From contig CBDFMS010000026.1 of assembly GCA_965249735.1 (NCBI GenBank), positions 682,001 through 746,000 on the forward strand: a stretch of DNA of 64,000 nucleotides. Reading direction: 5' to 3'. Positions 8,693 to 18,300 of this stretch are shown one piece after another (the first letter of the stretch is position 1; every line of letters begins with the position of its first letter). This DNA comes from JANQSS01 sp965249735. GTDB taxonomy: Bacteria > Bacteroidota > Bacteroidia > Chitinophagales > Saprospiraceae. The notes beneath the pieces are model-generated. The model had not been told where the DNA came from. It was given only the letters and a program-made list of their open reading frames with translations, and did no database searches. Both the position numbers and the translations under genes were made by a program.

Positions 8693-9595
8693 TCAATTGT
8701 TCAGGGAAAACACTGAAGTAACAGCCCTGTGATCAGAATTAAAAAATCCACCTTGCGGGTCGTCTTGAATAATATTTGAATATTTCGTTTTCATCCCTTC
8801 TCCTTTGTAATAAATATAATCAATTCGATCCGAAATAATTTCGTCAAATAGAAAGCCATAGGTTCCTTCCAGTGTCAATGCCAGATCAGGATTGGATTCT
8901 CTAAAAGAATCTGTATAGCCATGCTCAATCATTGTTTTACTCACAGGCCACCCCACCACCTTATTGTAGTGCGCAGACCTCGTCTTCTCCACCCAATCCA
9001 GATGTGAGCCGGAATTAAAATCACCACCAATGACAGTTGGCATATTCCATTCCCTGGACAAACTATCAACAGATCCTAAAATTGTTTGTATTTCCGCCAG
9101 GCGTGTGGACGCCTCACCCAGGACTAAGGAATCCGGTGGCATGGTTTTAATATCCTCGAAATATTTAGGCAAGTAATGTAGCCACACATTGACGCAAAAT
9201 ATATTTTGGCCGTCCACCTCAATTACCACGCCATGTGAATTAAATGGTTTGTAAATATGGATCGTATCACGAATCGGATATTTACTATGAATGGATAAAT
9301 TTGCGCTACCCCTCCAGGAAAAAGGAAACCCTGCCTGCGCAGCAATATCCATTCCACAACAATAAGTTTCCTGCATACATAATATATCAGGATCCTCTTG
9401 TTTAATTACCTCTAACACATTCGTCGTATTTGCCGTATCGACTTTAAAGTCGTCGGTTTTATCACCGTGGATGCCACCATGCCATATATTCCACGTCATA
9501 ATTTTTATTGTTTGTTCTTCATGCGCGGAGCATTGCAATACCGTGACCGCAATACATATAAAGACCAAAATATTCCACATTTTATAATTCATCAT
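8693..9595 (-). CDS. Endonuclease/exonuclease/phosphatase (EEP) family lipoprotein
   Basis: The protein shows the EEP fold: TWNIWHGG (start of the domain, metal-binding Asn), QETYCCG (catalytic Glu), GGDFNSGSHLDW (Asp/Asn pair) and the terminal SDHRAVTS (catalytic Asp-His). These enzymes hydrolyse phosphodiesters or phosphomonoesters (DNA, inositol phosphates, sphingomyelin); the substrate is not determined. I place the start at the ATG pair 9595/9592, giving MNYKMWNILVFICIAV followed by a lipobox-like LQCSA. An upstream in-frame start at 9649 would overlap the preceding gene and hide the signal peptide. Gap to the preceding gene is 22 bp, so co-transcription is likely. Confidence 0.85.
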   Translation of the reverse strand: MMNYKMWNILVFICIAVTVLQCSAHEEQTIKIMTWNIWHGGIHGDKTDDFKVDTANTTNVLEVIKQEDPDILCMQETYCCGMDIAAQAGFPFSWRGSANLSIHSKYPIRDTIHIYKPFNSHGVVIEVDGQNIFCVNVWLHYLPKYFEDIKTMPPDSLVLGEASTRLAEIQTILGSVDSLSREWNMPTVIGGDFNSGSHLDWVEKTRSAHYNKVVGWPVSKTMIEHGYTDSFRESNPDLALTLEGTYGFLFDEIISDRIDYIYYKGEGMKTKYSNIIQDDPQGGFFNSDHRAVTSVFSLNN

Positions 9596-9617
9596 GCAGA
9601 CCTTGATTTCATTATCA

Positions 9618-11807
9618 TTAAAATTGAACACGCCAAAGTCCGCGACCAAATGTCACGGCATATAAAAACTCATTCTCCATAAATACTTGCATAACTGTAG
9701 CATTTGGAAGATACTTACCAAATCGTGTCCAGGATCTCCCTATATTTTTTGATTGAAACACGCCTCGATCAGTTCCGATATAAAAATATCGGCTATTCTT
9801 ATCATGCTGGCATATCGAATTTATTTTACTCCGTTCAGGCACTATAAAATTCATATTTGCCCATGACTGCCCTGCGTCCGTTGATCGATATATCGCATCG
9901 TGAGATACCGCCATCAGACAATCTTCGTCATGCCAATCTACGACTAGTTCACGCATCAATTCACCCGGACCTATTCCTATATGTCCTTGTTCGTTCCATT
10001 GTTCTCCATTGTCGTTGACATCATTTTTCATCAATACTTTTCCGGATTCATCGAGGGCATAGACTTTACCATTGTTCAACCGTGAGAACGCAAGGCTCAC
10101 TATTGGAACATTTCCATTATCATGGTTAACCTTCCAGGTTGAAAAATTGCTTACTGCCGGCGTATAACAAAATGTACGTCCATTCGTATCTCCGCAGTTT
10201 CCCGGTGAGCCTCCAGTTGGGTCGCGATCTGAATTTCGTGATAATTTAATTTGAAAAACATCGAGACTATCGATTCGATTATCTGCAGAGGCAAATGTTG
10301 ACGCCAACATAGTATTTGATTCAGGGCGCGGATCTTGTGCGATAGTTCCTAACGGGTAATTCAGGCCGTTGTAAAATTGATTGCAGTTGGTATAGCTAAC
10401 ACCATTCTTTGTGCAAGCCCTTGAATTTGAATATCCGGAAAACGGATTCAGGAAATTATTCGGATCACTCAGCACATAAAGATCATTGGAGTTGGCGTCA
10501 TAAGGTAATTTTAGGCGCAGTAGATCCTGTGACTGAAATAATACAAAAAACCGGTCCGGGTCTTTAATGTCCTTGTATACAAAATCATTTTCAAGGCCAT
10601 TGTTGCCATATCCTGACCGTGTAACATTTTCCCATGTTGGTTTTGTGTCATTTAAATTTCTAGTATATTTTATTCCGTTGTGATCAATATTACCGACTGC
10701 ATTATTGTTATTCACACCAACTCTATAAAACTGGTATGTCGCCAGACCATTATTCAAATCGTTGCATTGCACCGTTCCTTCGGCAGAAATATCAACTGAG
10801 TAAATACCCCCATCTGTTGCCATTAAAATATCCTCGCCATTAAATAGGATATGATGCGGATCCTCATGACAACCTTCACTATCCCGCACCCATGTGAGAC
10901 CACCATCATCGGAATAATTGTACCAATTGACCCCTGTAACAATGCGATCTGAATTCTCCGGATCCACTGCTATGGCATGACACCAATCACCCCGACGCCC
11001 TCCAAATGGATTACGATATCCTATATCAGAGTTTCCACCGCGTTGACCGGTAATAATTCGTTTAATGTTGAATGAAGACACCGTTTGATTCCCAATGTGA
11101 AGTGTGTCCCGTTCTTTGATCACCATCGTCCCATCTGATGGCGGTACAGCCAATTTTATCATATTAGATGAACTAATCGATTTAATCAATTGCCAGGAAT
11201 TTCCATAGCTTACTGAACGAAAGACACCCTCATTTCTTGCTGCATAATATCGCACATTCTCGCTTTTCCGATCAATAACGAAATCTAATATTTCAATTCG
11301 GGAAATCGTATCAATAAATAACAATTCATTAGGACCTGTACCACGCACTTCAACTTTATATAATCCTGAACTTGCAGCCACATAAAAATGCAGGATGGAG
11401 CCAAGGGCATCGTCTATGGCAATCTTCCTAATATATCCAAATCCACCCTTTCCCAATTTTATCCATTCCTGACCCGCATCATAGCTTAGGTGAATATTGC
11501 CAAAACCATTTCCCAAAACGAGTAATTCAGGATTGCGCGATGATACATCAAATCCCCTTATTTGTAGGTTTTCAAGATTATCCGAAATGGCTCTCCACCG
11601 GCTGTTTTCATCAGTATAATCCTGTATGACCCACAGACCACCATTTTCAGCACAAGCGTATAATTTTTGAGAATCATTTTTATCTACAACGATTTGTTTA
11701 ATTGGCCCACTAAGGTTATGTGGACCTTTTAGCCCCCATGGCGGTTGATACTGACAACCTGCCAATCCTAAGATGCTAAATAAAATCAGTATTCGAAAGA
11801 AAGGCAT
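9618..11807 (-). CDS. BNR/sortilin-type beta-propeller lipoprotein
   Basis: A secreted protein of about 730 residues. Starting at the ATG at 11807 gives MPFFRILILFSILGLAGCQY, a classic lipoprotein signal with Cys in the lipobox; the ATG at 11846 would add 13 residues before it. Many BNR / Asp-box-like blades follow (LSYDAGQEWIKL, YSDDGGLTWVRD, RSTDAGQSWANM, KNIGRSWTRFG), as in sortilin/VPS10 and exo-alpha-sialidase-like propellers. No sialidase Arg triad or acidic active site is evident, so I do not call an enzyme. It is the first gene of a probable three-gene leftward operon with the EEP and M23 proteins. Confidence 0.75.
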   Translation of the reverse strand: MPFFRILILFSILGLAGCQYQPPWGLKGPHNLSGPIKQIVVDKNDSQKLYACAENGGLWVIQDYTDENSRWRAISDNLENLQIRGFDVSSRNPELLVLGNGFGNIHLSYDAGQEWIKLGKGGFGYIRKIAIDDALGSILHFYVAASSGLYKVEVRGTGPNELLFIDTISRIEILDFVIDRKSENVRYYAARNEGVFRSVSYGNSWQLIKSISSSNMIKLAVPPSDGTMVIKERDTLHIGNQTVSSFNIKRIITGQRGGNSDIGYRNPFGGRRGDWCHAIAVDPENSDRIVTGVNWYNYSDDGGLTWVRDSEGCHEDPHHILFNGEDILMATDGGIYSVDISAEGTVQCNDLNNGLATYQFYRVGVNNNNAVGNIDHNGIKYTRNLNDTKPTWENVTRSGYGNNGLENDFVYKDIKDPDRFFVLFQSQDLLRLKLPYDANSNDLYVLSDPNNFLNPFSGYSNSRACTKNGVSYTNCNQFYNGLNYPLGTIAQDPRPESNTMLASTFASADNRIDSLDVFQIKLSRNSDRDPTGGSPGNCGDTNGRTFCYTPAVSNFSTWKVNHDNGNVPIVSLAFSRLNNGKVYALDESGKVLMKNDVNDNGEQWNEQGHIGIGPGELMRELVVDWHDEDCLMAVSHDAIYRSTDAGQSWANMNFIVPERSKINSICQHDKNSRYFYIGTDRGVFQSKNIGRSWTRFGKYLPNATVMQVFMENEFLYAVTFGRGLWRVQF

Positions 11808-11983
11808 AACCGAGTTTTTATAAAGATAGAAAATATTAATTTTCAAGACTCCTCAGCACAATCAGAAATGCCGGTCTTAATTTCATTTTGACCAGCATAA
11901 TGAATTTTAATTGCTCTTTTAGTGGCACCGTCTTGTTTGTTCAGAGTAATTTATGTACAAATTATTCCGGGATTTTACAATAA

Positions 11984-14107
11984 TTAAGATGTTGAACGGA
12001 TGTTGACAAAAAACATTTCCACATCTCCTTTACCTTTTGCATGGACCTTACCACGTGATTCGAACTCAAATATAGGATCAGCTTTTACCAACTCATATGT
12101 ATCCTGTGAAATATTGACTTCACTAACCCTTCCATTCGATTCCATCCTACTGGCTGTATTCACCGAGTCACCCCATATATCATATTGGAATTTTTTCACG
12201 CCAACAATACCTGCAACAACAGGCCCCGTATGTATACCCGCCCGCATTTTGAATGGTATTTCGTCCCTGGCTTGCTTTTCTTCCGCACGACGTTCGATGA
12301 ATGATTGCATTTCTAGTGCTGCCAGAACCGTATTCCTGGTTGATTCATCTGATAGAGTTGGTAATCCACCGGCCGCCATATAAGAATCACCAATAGTCTT
12401 AATTTTTTCAATGCTGTATTTATCGCAAATATGATCAAAGGCTTCAAAACAATGATTAACCTCTTTAATTAATTCTGTGGCCGACATATTTGCGGATGTC
12501 TTTGTAAAATTTTTAAAATCGGTAAATAATATGGAGACGCTCTCAAATGATCTGGCTTCGGCTTTTCCTTTGTCTTTTAACTCTTCAGCAATTTCAGCGG
12601 GTAATATATTACGAAGAAGATTTTCTGAGCGGTCCTTTTCATATTCAATGATCACCTTTGACTTTCTCACATACCTCCACCGACTAAAAAATCCACTGGC
12701 CAACAAGAGGAAAAAAGCTCCGGATCCAATGGCGAGATTTTTATTATTGTCTTTTTTCTGTACTTCTACCTGATGTGCCATTTCCACTTTTAGGTCCTGT
12801 TCTCCCTGGATCAGACTATCCGCAAACATCTGTTTGGTAAATTCCATTTGTTGCAATTTCTTAACTGTTTCTTCCGACTGCATGCTGTCTTGCAGCCTCG
12901 ACATGTTCTCGTGACAAGTCAATGCCAAGTTATCATTGCCAAGTGCCTTATAGGTTTCATACAGACACCCACAGGCGATCTCCTGAGTGAAGAGATTTCC
13001 CAATTTCTTCGCCAAATTTTCTGCTTTTTTGCAATTTTCTATTGCTTTGGCATATTGACCCTGCTCCTTATAAAGAGCTCCAATTTCTGTTAATGAATAG
13101 ACAATTCCATTATTATCATTGATTTCAGATTTTATTTTTAAGCTTTTGTTATAGTAGTCAAACGCCTTATCCAATTGACCCTGTTCCTTATAGATTCGTC
13201 CAATATTGTTGAGGTTTTTTGCTATGTCAAGTTGTATCTTTCTCGTATCTCGTTTATTGAGCACCATATGATCATATACAGCCTCTCGCATTTTTAAACT
13301 TTTTTGATAGTAATCCAGCCCATCTTCTAATTGGCCCAGTTCGGTATACGCATTTCCGAGGTTACTCAAATAGATACTTGACCGTTGTCCTTTTAAGCTG
13401 TCCTGGCTTATTTGTAAGCTGCGCTCGAAATACTCTACAGCCTTGTCAAAATCTAGTTGATATGCATATATGGTGCCTATACTATTAGAAACTTGTGCAA
13501 TCTTGTGTAAAATCCTTTCTTCTTCTGCAATAATGAGAGCCTTTTCATAATGTGTAAGTGCTCGGACAAAATCGCCGCGCTTTTTGTATTCGAGACCAAT
13601 GTGATTCAAGGTTGTTGCAATTCCATTTTTATCACCCAATTTTTTGCGAATCTCTAAACACTTTCGATAATAACTTAAGACCTTTGGATAGTCTCTTTGA
13701 ACACCATATAAATTTCCAATACTGTACATGTCATTCGCCACAGCATGTTGATCTCCCAGTTCCTTATGAATATTTACTTGCTCGAGAAAATCATTCAACG
13801 ATAGTTTATACTCTTTTTTAAAACGATGTCCCAGTGCTCTAAAATGCAAGGCGTCGGCCATCATTGTTTTATTGCCCTTTGATTTTGAAAATTCATATAA
13901 CTGATTCCCCCAAAAGACAAGACTATCAGCCTTGGAGGGTCTAAAATGATTCTTTTTTATATAAATTTTAAGCGCCTCAGCCCGAACTGAATCCGATTGA
14001 CTTTGGTCTTGCCAAATGTTGAATTCGCCGTAGGCCCCTTGAGCTTGTATTGACAATAAGCTACTGAGTAAAAAAAGAGTCAGAAATAGAACTATCCTTT
14101 TCATCAT
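11984..14107 (-). CDS. TPR-sensor class III adenylate cyclase
   Basis: A 707-residue protein with a signal peptide (1-22) and five to eight TPR units (about 85-410), several ending in 'Y.KSL.I'. A membrane helix (about 457-476) and a cytoplasmic class III nucleotide cyclase domain (about 515-700) follow. The catalytic set is complete: metal-binding Asp530 (FTDF) and Asp574 (KTIGD), adenine-selecting Lys570 and Asp644 (YDIWGD), and transition-state Asn650 and Arg654 (NTASRME). The Lys/Asp pair predicts ATP rather than GTP as substrate, hence cAMP production. The periplasmic TPR part is probably the sensor, with an unknown ligand. A decayed paralogue of the last 90 residues lies at 29226-29510. 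Confidence 0.9.
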   Translation of the reverse strand: MMKRIVLFLTLFLLSSLLSIQAQGAYGEFNIWQDQSQSDSVRAEALKIYIKKNHFRPSKADSLVFWGNQLYEFSKSKGNKTMMADALHFRALGHRFKKEYKLSLNDFLEQVNIHKELGDQHAVANDMYSIGNLYGVQRDYPKVLSYYRKCLEIRKKLGDKNGIATTLNHIGLEYKKRGDFVRALTHYEKALIIAEEERILHKIAQVSNSIGTIYAYQLDFDKAVEYFERSLQISQDSLKGQRSSIYLSNLGNAYTELGQLEDGLDYYQKSLKMREAVYDHMVLNKRDTRKIQLDIAKNLNNIGRIYKEQGQLDKAFDYYNKSLKIKSEINDNNGIVYSLTEIGALYKEQGQYAKAIENCKKAENLAKKLGNLFTQEIACGCLYETYKALGNDNLALTCHENMSRLQDSMQSEETVKKLQQMEFTKQMFADSLIQGEQDLKVEMAHQVEVQKKDNNKNLAIGSGAFFLLLASGFFSRWRYVRKSKVIIEYEKDRSENLLRNILPAEIAEELKDKGKAEARSFESVSILFTDFKNFTKTSANMSATELIKEVNHCFEAFDHICDKYSIEKIKTIGDSYMAAGGLPTLSDESTRNTVLAALEMQSFIERRAEEKQARDEIPFKMRAGIHTGPVVAGIVGVKKFQYDIWGDSVNTASRMESNGRVSEVNISQDTYELVKADPIFEFESRGKVHAKGKGDVEMFFVNIRSTS

Positions 14108-14814
14108 GTTGATGTTTATATTGGTCAGGATACCAAAAGGGAAAGTCGTTTTATAAAAATTACACTATAACCGTCGTATTTGCAAGACCCTCTCGCATCT
14201 TCCCTTCATCTTGTAAATATGTATGGTTATAAAGCGTTAAAACTTCAATCGTGATTGTCTTCATTATTCTATGAAGAAGCTGCAGGTGGTAGTGGTGCCG
14301 GAGATGCCGGATCTTTCGCCCAAGTATTCGGCTTCTTAGGGTTAGGAGTAAGTTTTGCTTTTGCAGATCCCATTTATAATTGGAGCTTTGTACATGTCAT
14401 ACATAAAATGGATTTCGATAGCGCCAATGATCCAAGAAAAACCGCCCTTCGAGAAGCCATGTATCGATACATTAAAAACTTATTTTCAACTGAGTCGTAC
14501 ACCCAATCCAGCTGAATCGATACGTCGCATCATGATCTGAATTCCGATCAGTAAAGTCTTAAAATTTGAATTCTCAAGTATAGATTTCAATAGATTAGAC
14601 TAATTTACCAATCAACACATTAAAAACTAAGATATAGTTAAAGTACAGTCAAATTGTTCGGTTATTTGCAGGCAATGCAATAGAAATATTTATGAATTAA
14701 GAACTTGCAAAACATAACCTTAAATTGATATGTAGACCATACTTCTCAGTACAATACACATGCGAAATTCAGACAATCGACTTATCTTTGCACCAACTAA
14801 AAAATTACCAAAAT
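14108..14814. other. Intergenic region with a possible gene remnant
   Basis: About 700 bp between the cyclase and the CBM48 protein genes. An open frame from about 14255 to 14517 has a protein-like composition (AAGGSGAGDAGSF, then DPRKTALREAMYRYIKN). It starts with TTG directly after an in-frame TGA, so it has no credible start codon. A second overlapping frame (14355-14540) is equally uncertain. Either could be the tail of a decayed gene. Confidence 0.25.
14783..14790 (+). promoter_or_regulatory. Promoter -7 element for the CBM48 protein
   Basis: TATCTTTG followed by CACC, an exact TAnnTTTG match, lies 24 bp upstream of the ATG at 14815. No clear -33 TTTG is present at the usual spacing, so confidence is moderate. 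Confidence 0.4.
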
Positions 14815-15117
14815 ATGAGTTTGAAGAAAAAGTTTTTGAAATCAAAAGACGTATGCAAAGTGACCTTTAGAATTCCAACTGATAAGGCTGAATCGCACAA
14901 AAAAGCACACTTAGTTGGTAGCTTCAATGAATGGAAGCCAATTCCAATGGATCGACTCAAAGACGGATCATTTAAATTAATCAAAGATCTGGAAACAAAT
15001 AATGAATACCCGTTCCGCTATTTACTTGACAAAAAGGTCTGGTTAACTGATGTGGAAGCTGATGGCGTCATGCAATCAGAGTTCATGGATGCTGAAAACG
15101 GATTAGTTAAAGTATAA
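14815..15117 (+). CDS. CBM48 / isoamylase N-terminal-like small protein
   Basis: A 100-residue protein beginning MSLKKKFLKSK. The core AHLVGSFNEWKPIPM followed by YPFRYLLDKKVWLTD is the glycogen-binding CBM48 (AMPK-beta / isoamylase N-terminal) fold, with 'VGSFNEW' as its hallmark. There is no catalytic domain, so it probably binds glycogen or other alpha-glucans, or serves as a small adaptor. I chose the ATG at 14815 because the fold begins shortly after it and a -7 promoter element lies 24 bp upstream. A start at 14725 would place that promoter inside the gene. Confidence 0.85.
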   Translation: MSLKKKFLKSKDVCKVTFRIPTDKAESHKKAHLVGSFNEWKPIPMDRLKDGSFKLIKDLETNNEYPFRYLLDKKVWLTDVEADGVMQSEFMDAENGLVKV

Positions 15118-15329
15118 GCGAACAATTCGTTTTTGAAATTGGGAAGAGGACATTCTCATTCCGCCAATCCTACTTTTTGGATTAACAAATTCAGAGAAGA
15201 CTTCGGCTTTTACCTTCGCCGGATTTGAAACGATATGCGCATTACGATCGAATTAAACAAGGATGTTGATCGACCGATCTGATTATTGGATTTTCAGAGT
15301 AGAATCTTTCTTATTTCACGTAAAAAAAA

Positions 15330-15368
15330 GCAGGCACAAAATGAATATTACGTTCATTTTATGCCTGC
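15330..15368 (-). terminator. Intrinsic terminator of the giant T9SS protein gene
   Basis: GCAGGCAC and downstream bases at 15330-15345 pair with 15353-15368 (one internal mismatch), giving a stem of about 15 bp. On the minus strand the stem is followed by a run of seven or eight T residues, as expected for a transcript of the gene whose stop codon is at 15390. On the plus strand it could also help end the CBM48 transcript, though the T-run is poor there. Confidence 0.8.
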
Positions 15369-15389
15369 TTATTAAGTTCTTATCGTTCC

Positions 15390-18300
15390 TTAATTATTTT
15401 GAACGATTAATGTCTTAGTAAGAATGTGACTACTACTTCTTACACTAACAAAATACATACCAGGTGGTAAATTCTGAATATCTACAGACAGTTCCACTTG
15501 ATCCTGACCCATTACTTTCAGCGACTTGACATTCTGCTCAAACGGATCTGTAAAATCAATTGTAACCATCTTACCGGCTATCGCACTAAATCGCAATGTG
15601 ACATTCGTGCTGGCAGGATTTGGATTTAACAGAAGGTATTCCTTCGCCGTATTTTTTTCAATTCCAGCCTCAATAAAATCGAATACGTGATCTACTGTGA
15701 TATCCGTATCATCGGTAGATATTCCACTCGCACAAGGATAAGAATCATCGCACGAACCTAAATAGTCACCATGATTGAGATGCCCCTCTATCTGATCCAG
15801 CTTGACACAACGTGTTTTGTTGTTTGCCACGTGGCATACTTCAACTCGATTTGTTCCGCAATATGGTTCGTCAATTACATAAACGCCGACATCATCTATT
15901 GCCTCACAGCCGTTAGCGTCTAACGTAACAACCGTAAATGTGTCTGTTGCAAGCGGGCAAACCGTGATATTCCGGGTAGTGCCTGCAGGTAAGCCATTCT
16001 TATCATACCAGGTATAAGAATATGGCGCCACGCCTCCTGTTGGGTCAGCAATCAACTCGACACAATTGTAATCCGGAACACCCAACATGACTTGCTTACA
16101 ATCACCTGCTTCGACAGAAAATCCGCCTACCGTTACAGTAATGCAGGAAGCTTCACCTGTACCACAAGCATTTGTTGATTCTACACAAACATCCCCGGAA
16201 ACATTTCCTAAAGTCACCGTAATTGAATTGGAACCTTGTCCTGATGTGATCGTGTATCCCGTCGGCACAGTCCAGTTATAAGAAGTCGCCCCGGCTGTCG
16301 GCGCAACCGAATATGTGACTGATGTTTGATTGCAGGCTCCCGACTGTGATCCGGTAACAGGTCCCAATTGATCAGGACCGGTCGTGATCATAATAAACGT
16401 CGGATCAATCGAAGGACTCTGACCACATGCATTTGAGGCCGCAACGACAATATTTCCTGAAGAGAACCCATTTCCAATATTCACGAGAATCGAAGTCGTT
16501 CCCTGTCCGGACAAGATCGTAACACTATCCGGCACAGTCCAAACATAAAACGCTGCATTAGGAACAGGATCTATTTGGAAAGTAACATTGGTCGCATCAC
16601 ACAGCCCTCCAATTGGACCCGAGATCGGTCCGGGTGATTCCGGAATTGAGCCCTCGATGGTGGTCGTAGCAGAAGCCGTGCCCACACAACCGTTCATATC
16701 CGTCACAGTGACAGAATAAGTGGTCGTGTCCAGGACCGTAATCTGCTGAGCAATTTCACCCGTTGACCAGAGGTAGGTATTGTAACCTGGACCGGCGTCC
16801 AAAGTCGTACTACTTCCACCACAAAATGAAAATGATCCAGAAATAACCGGTGTCGGTGGCGTGTTTTGTGTCACGCTGACAACATCAATACCTGTACATC
16901 CATTGCCATCGGTTACTGTTACGCTATGGCCTCCGGCTACTCCTATATTGGCTACACGTGTAGTTTCACCGTTACTCCACAAATAACCACTATATCCAGC
17001 TCCGGCATCCAAAGGAGTAGTTTCTCCTAAGCAAAAGTCCAGTTCACCGGTAATATTTGGGGTTGGCGGAGTAAATATCGAGGTCGTAACACTAGTACTT
17101 CCTGAGCAGCCGTTTCCATCCGTCACAAATACACTCACAGTAGCTGCAGTGAAAAGACTGTCCGTTTGAGTCAAGGCACCAGTGGACCATAGGTATGAAG
17201 CATACCCGTTTCCTGCGTCTAATACGGTGTTACCTCCGGGGCAAAATGACAAATTACCTGTTATCGTAGGTGATGGTGGGGTCGAAAAGAAGGTATGAGC
17301 CAAAGCTATCCCTTCACAACCATTCGCATTGATGACATTGACCTGGTAAACGCTGGCCTGATCCACTGTAATCGTTCTTGTTAATTCACCGGTAGACCAC
17401 CTATAACTCGTATATCCTTGACCTGCATCCAATGTCGTGGATCCTCCAGGGCAAATGCCCAAAGTACCCGTTATAATTGGTGTAGGAAGTGGATTTACAA
17501 TGACCGTAACTGGAGCAGAAGTGCTCATAACACAGCCTGTACCATCATTATAGGTTACGGTATACGTACCAGCGGTCGTGACAGTAATCGACTGTGTCAT
17601 TGCGTTGTTGTAATTCCACGTATTTCCGAAAGCCTGATCAGATATCAATGTTACACTATCTCCCTGACAGAATGTAGCAGTATCGCCAGGAGCTACTGAT
17701 ATAACGGGAGTTATTTGTTGTGGTTCCACAACAGTTGCAGACGTTGAGCTTCCACAACCAGAACCATCAGTAACGGTCACCGAATAGACACCACCAGCAG
17801 TCACATTGATACCATTTGTCATCTCACCATTTGGTGACCACAGGTAAGATGAAAACGTTCCAGGAGATGTTAGTTCTCCTATGGCTACTGCATCGATCGC
17901 ATGGAATCCTACCACAGAGTCTGAAGCTAATGCAATCCGAATTTCAGATACCGGAAATAGCGTCAGCGGAAATGTGATATGATTGATTCGTGATGCATTC
18001 GGCTGTAAGGAAGCAGGAGCCGCATACACGACTTCAAACAATCCTGAAACAGGATTCTTCACGTAGACGGTGTCAACTGCTCCTGGATTGACCGTTTCAT
18101 AGATATCAATGAAATTAATAGAATCGGAATGTGAAAAGCCCAATTCCAAATATTCACGCTGACCATCCGCAGTAGATGTTAGCCATGCTTCTGTTTCGAA
18201 TCCATCTCCCGGATAGACATTCGGTGTTCCAAGAACTTGATTGGCACTGAAGCTTAAAACGCCATATTGAGAACTGGCTCGAATGACTTTGTTTGCAAAG

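Noticed and set aside
12000..12383. Plus-strand 127-residue frame opposite the cyclase
   Set aside because: It is the mirror of the conserved cyclase domain and has no independent features.
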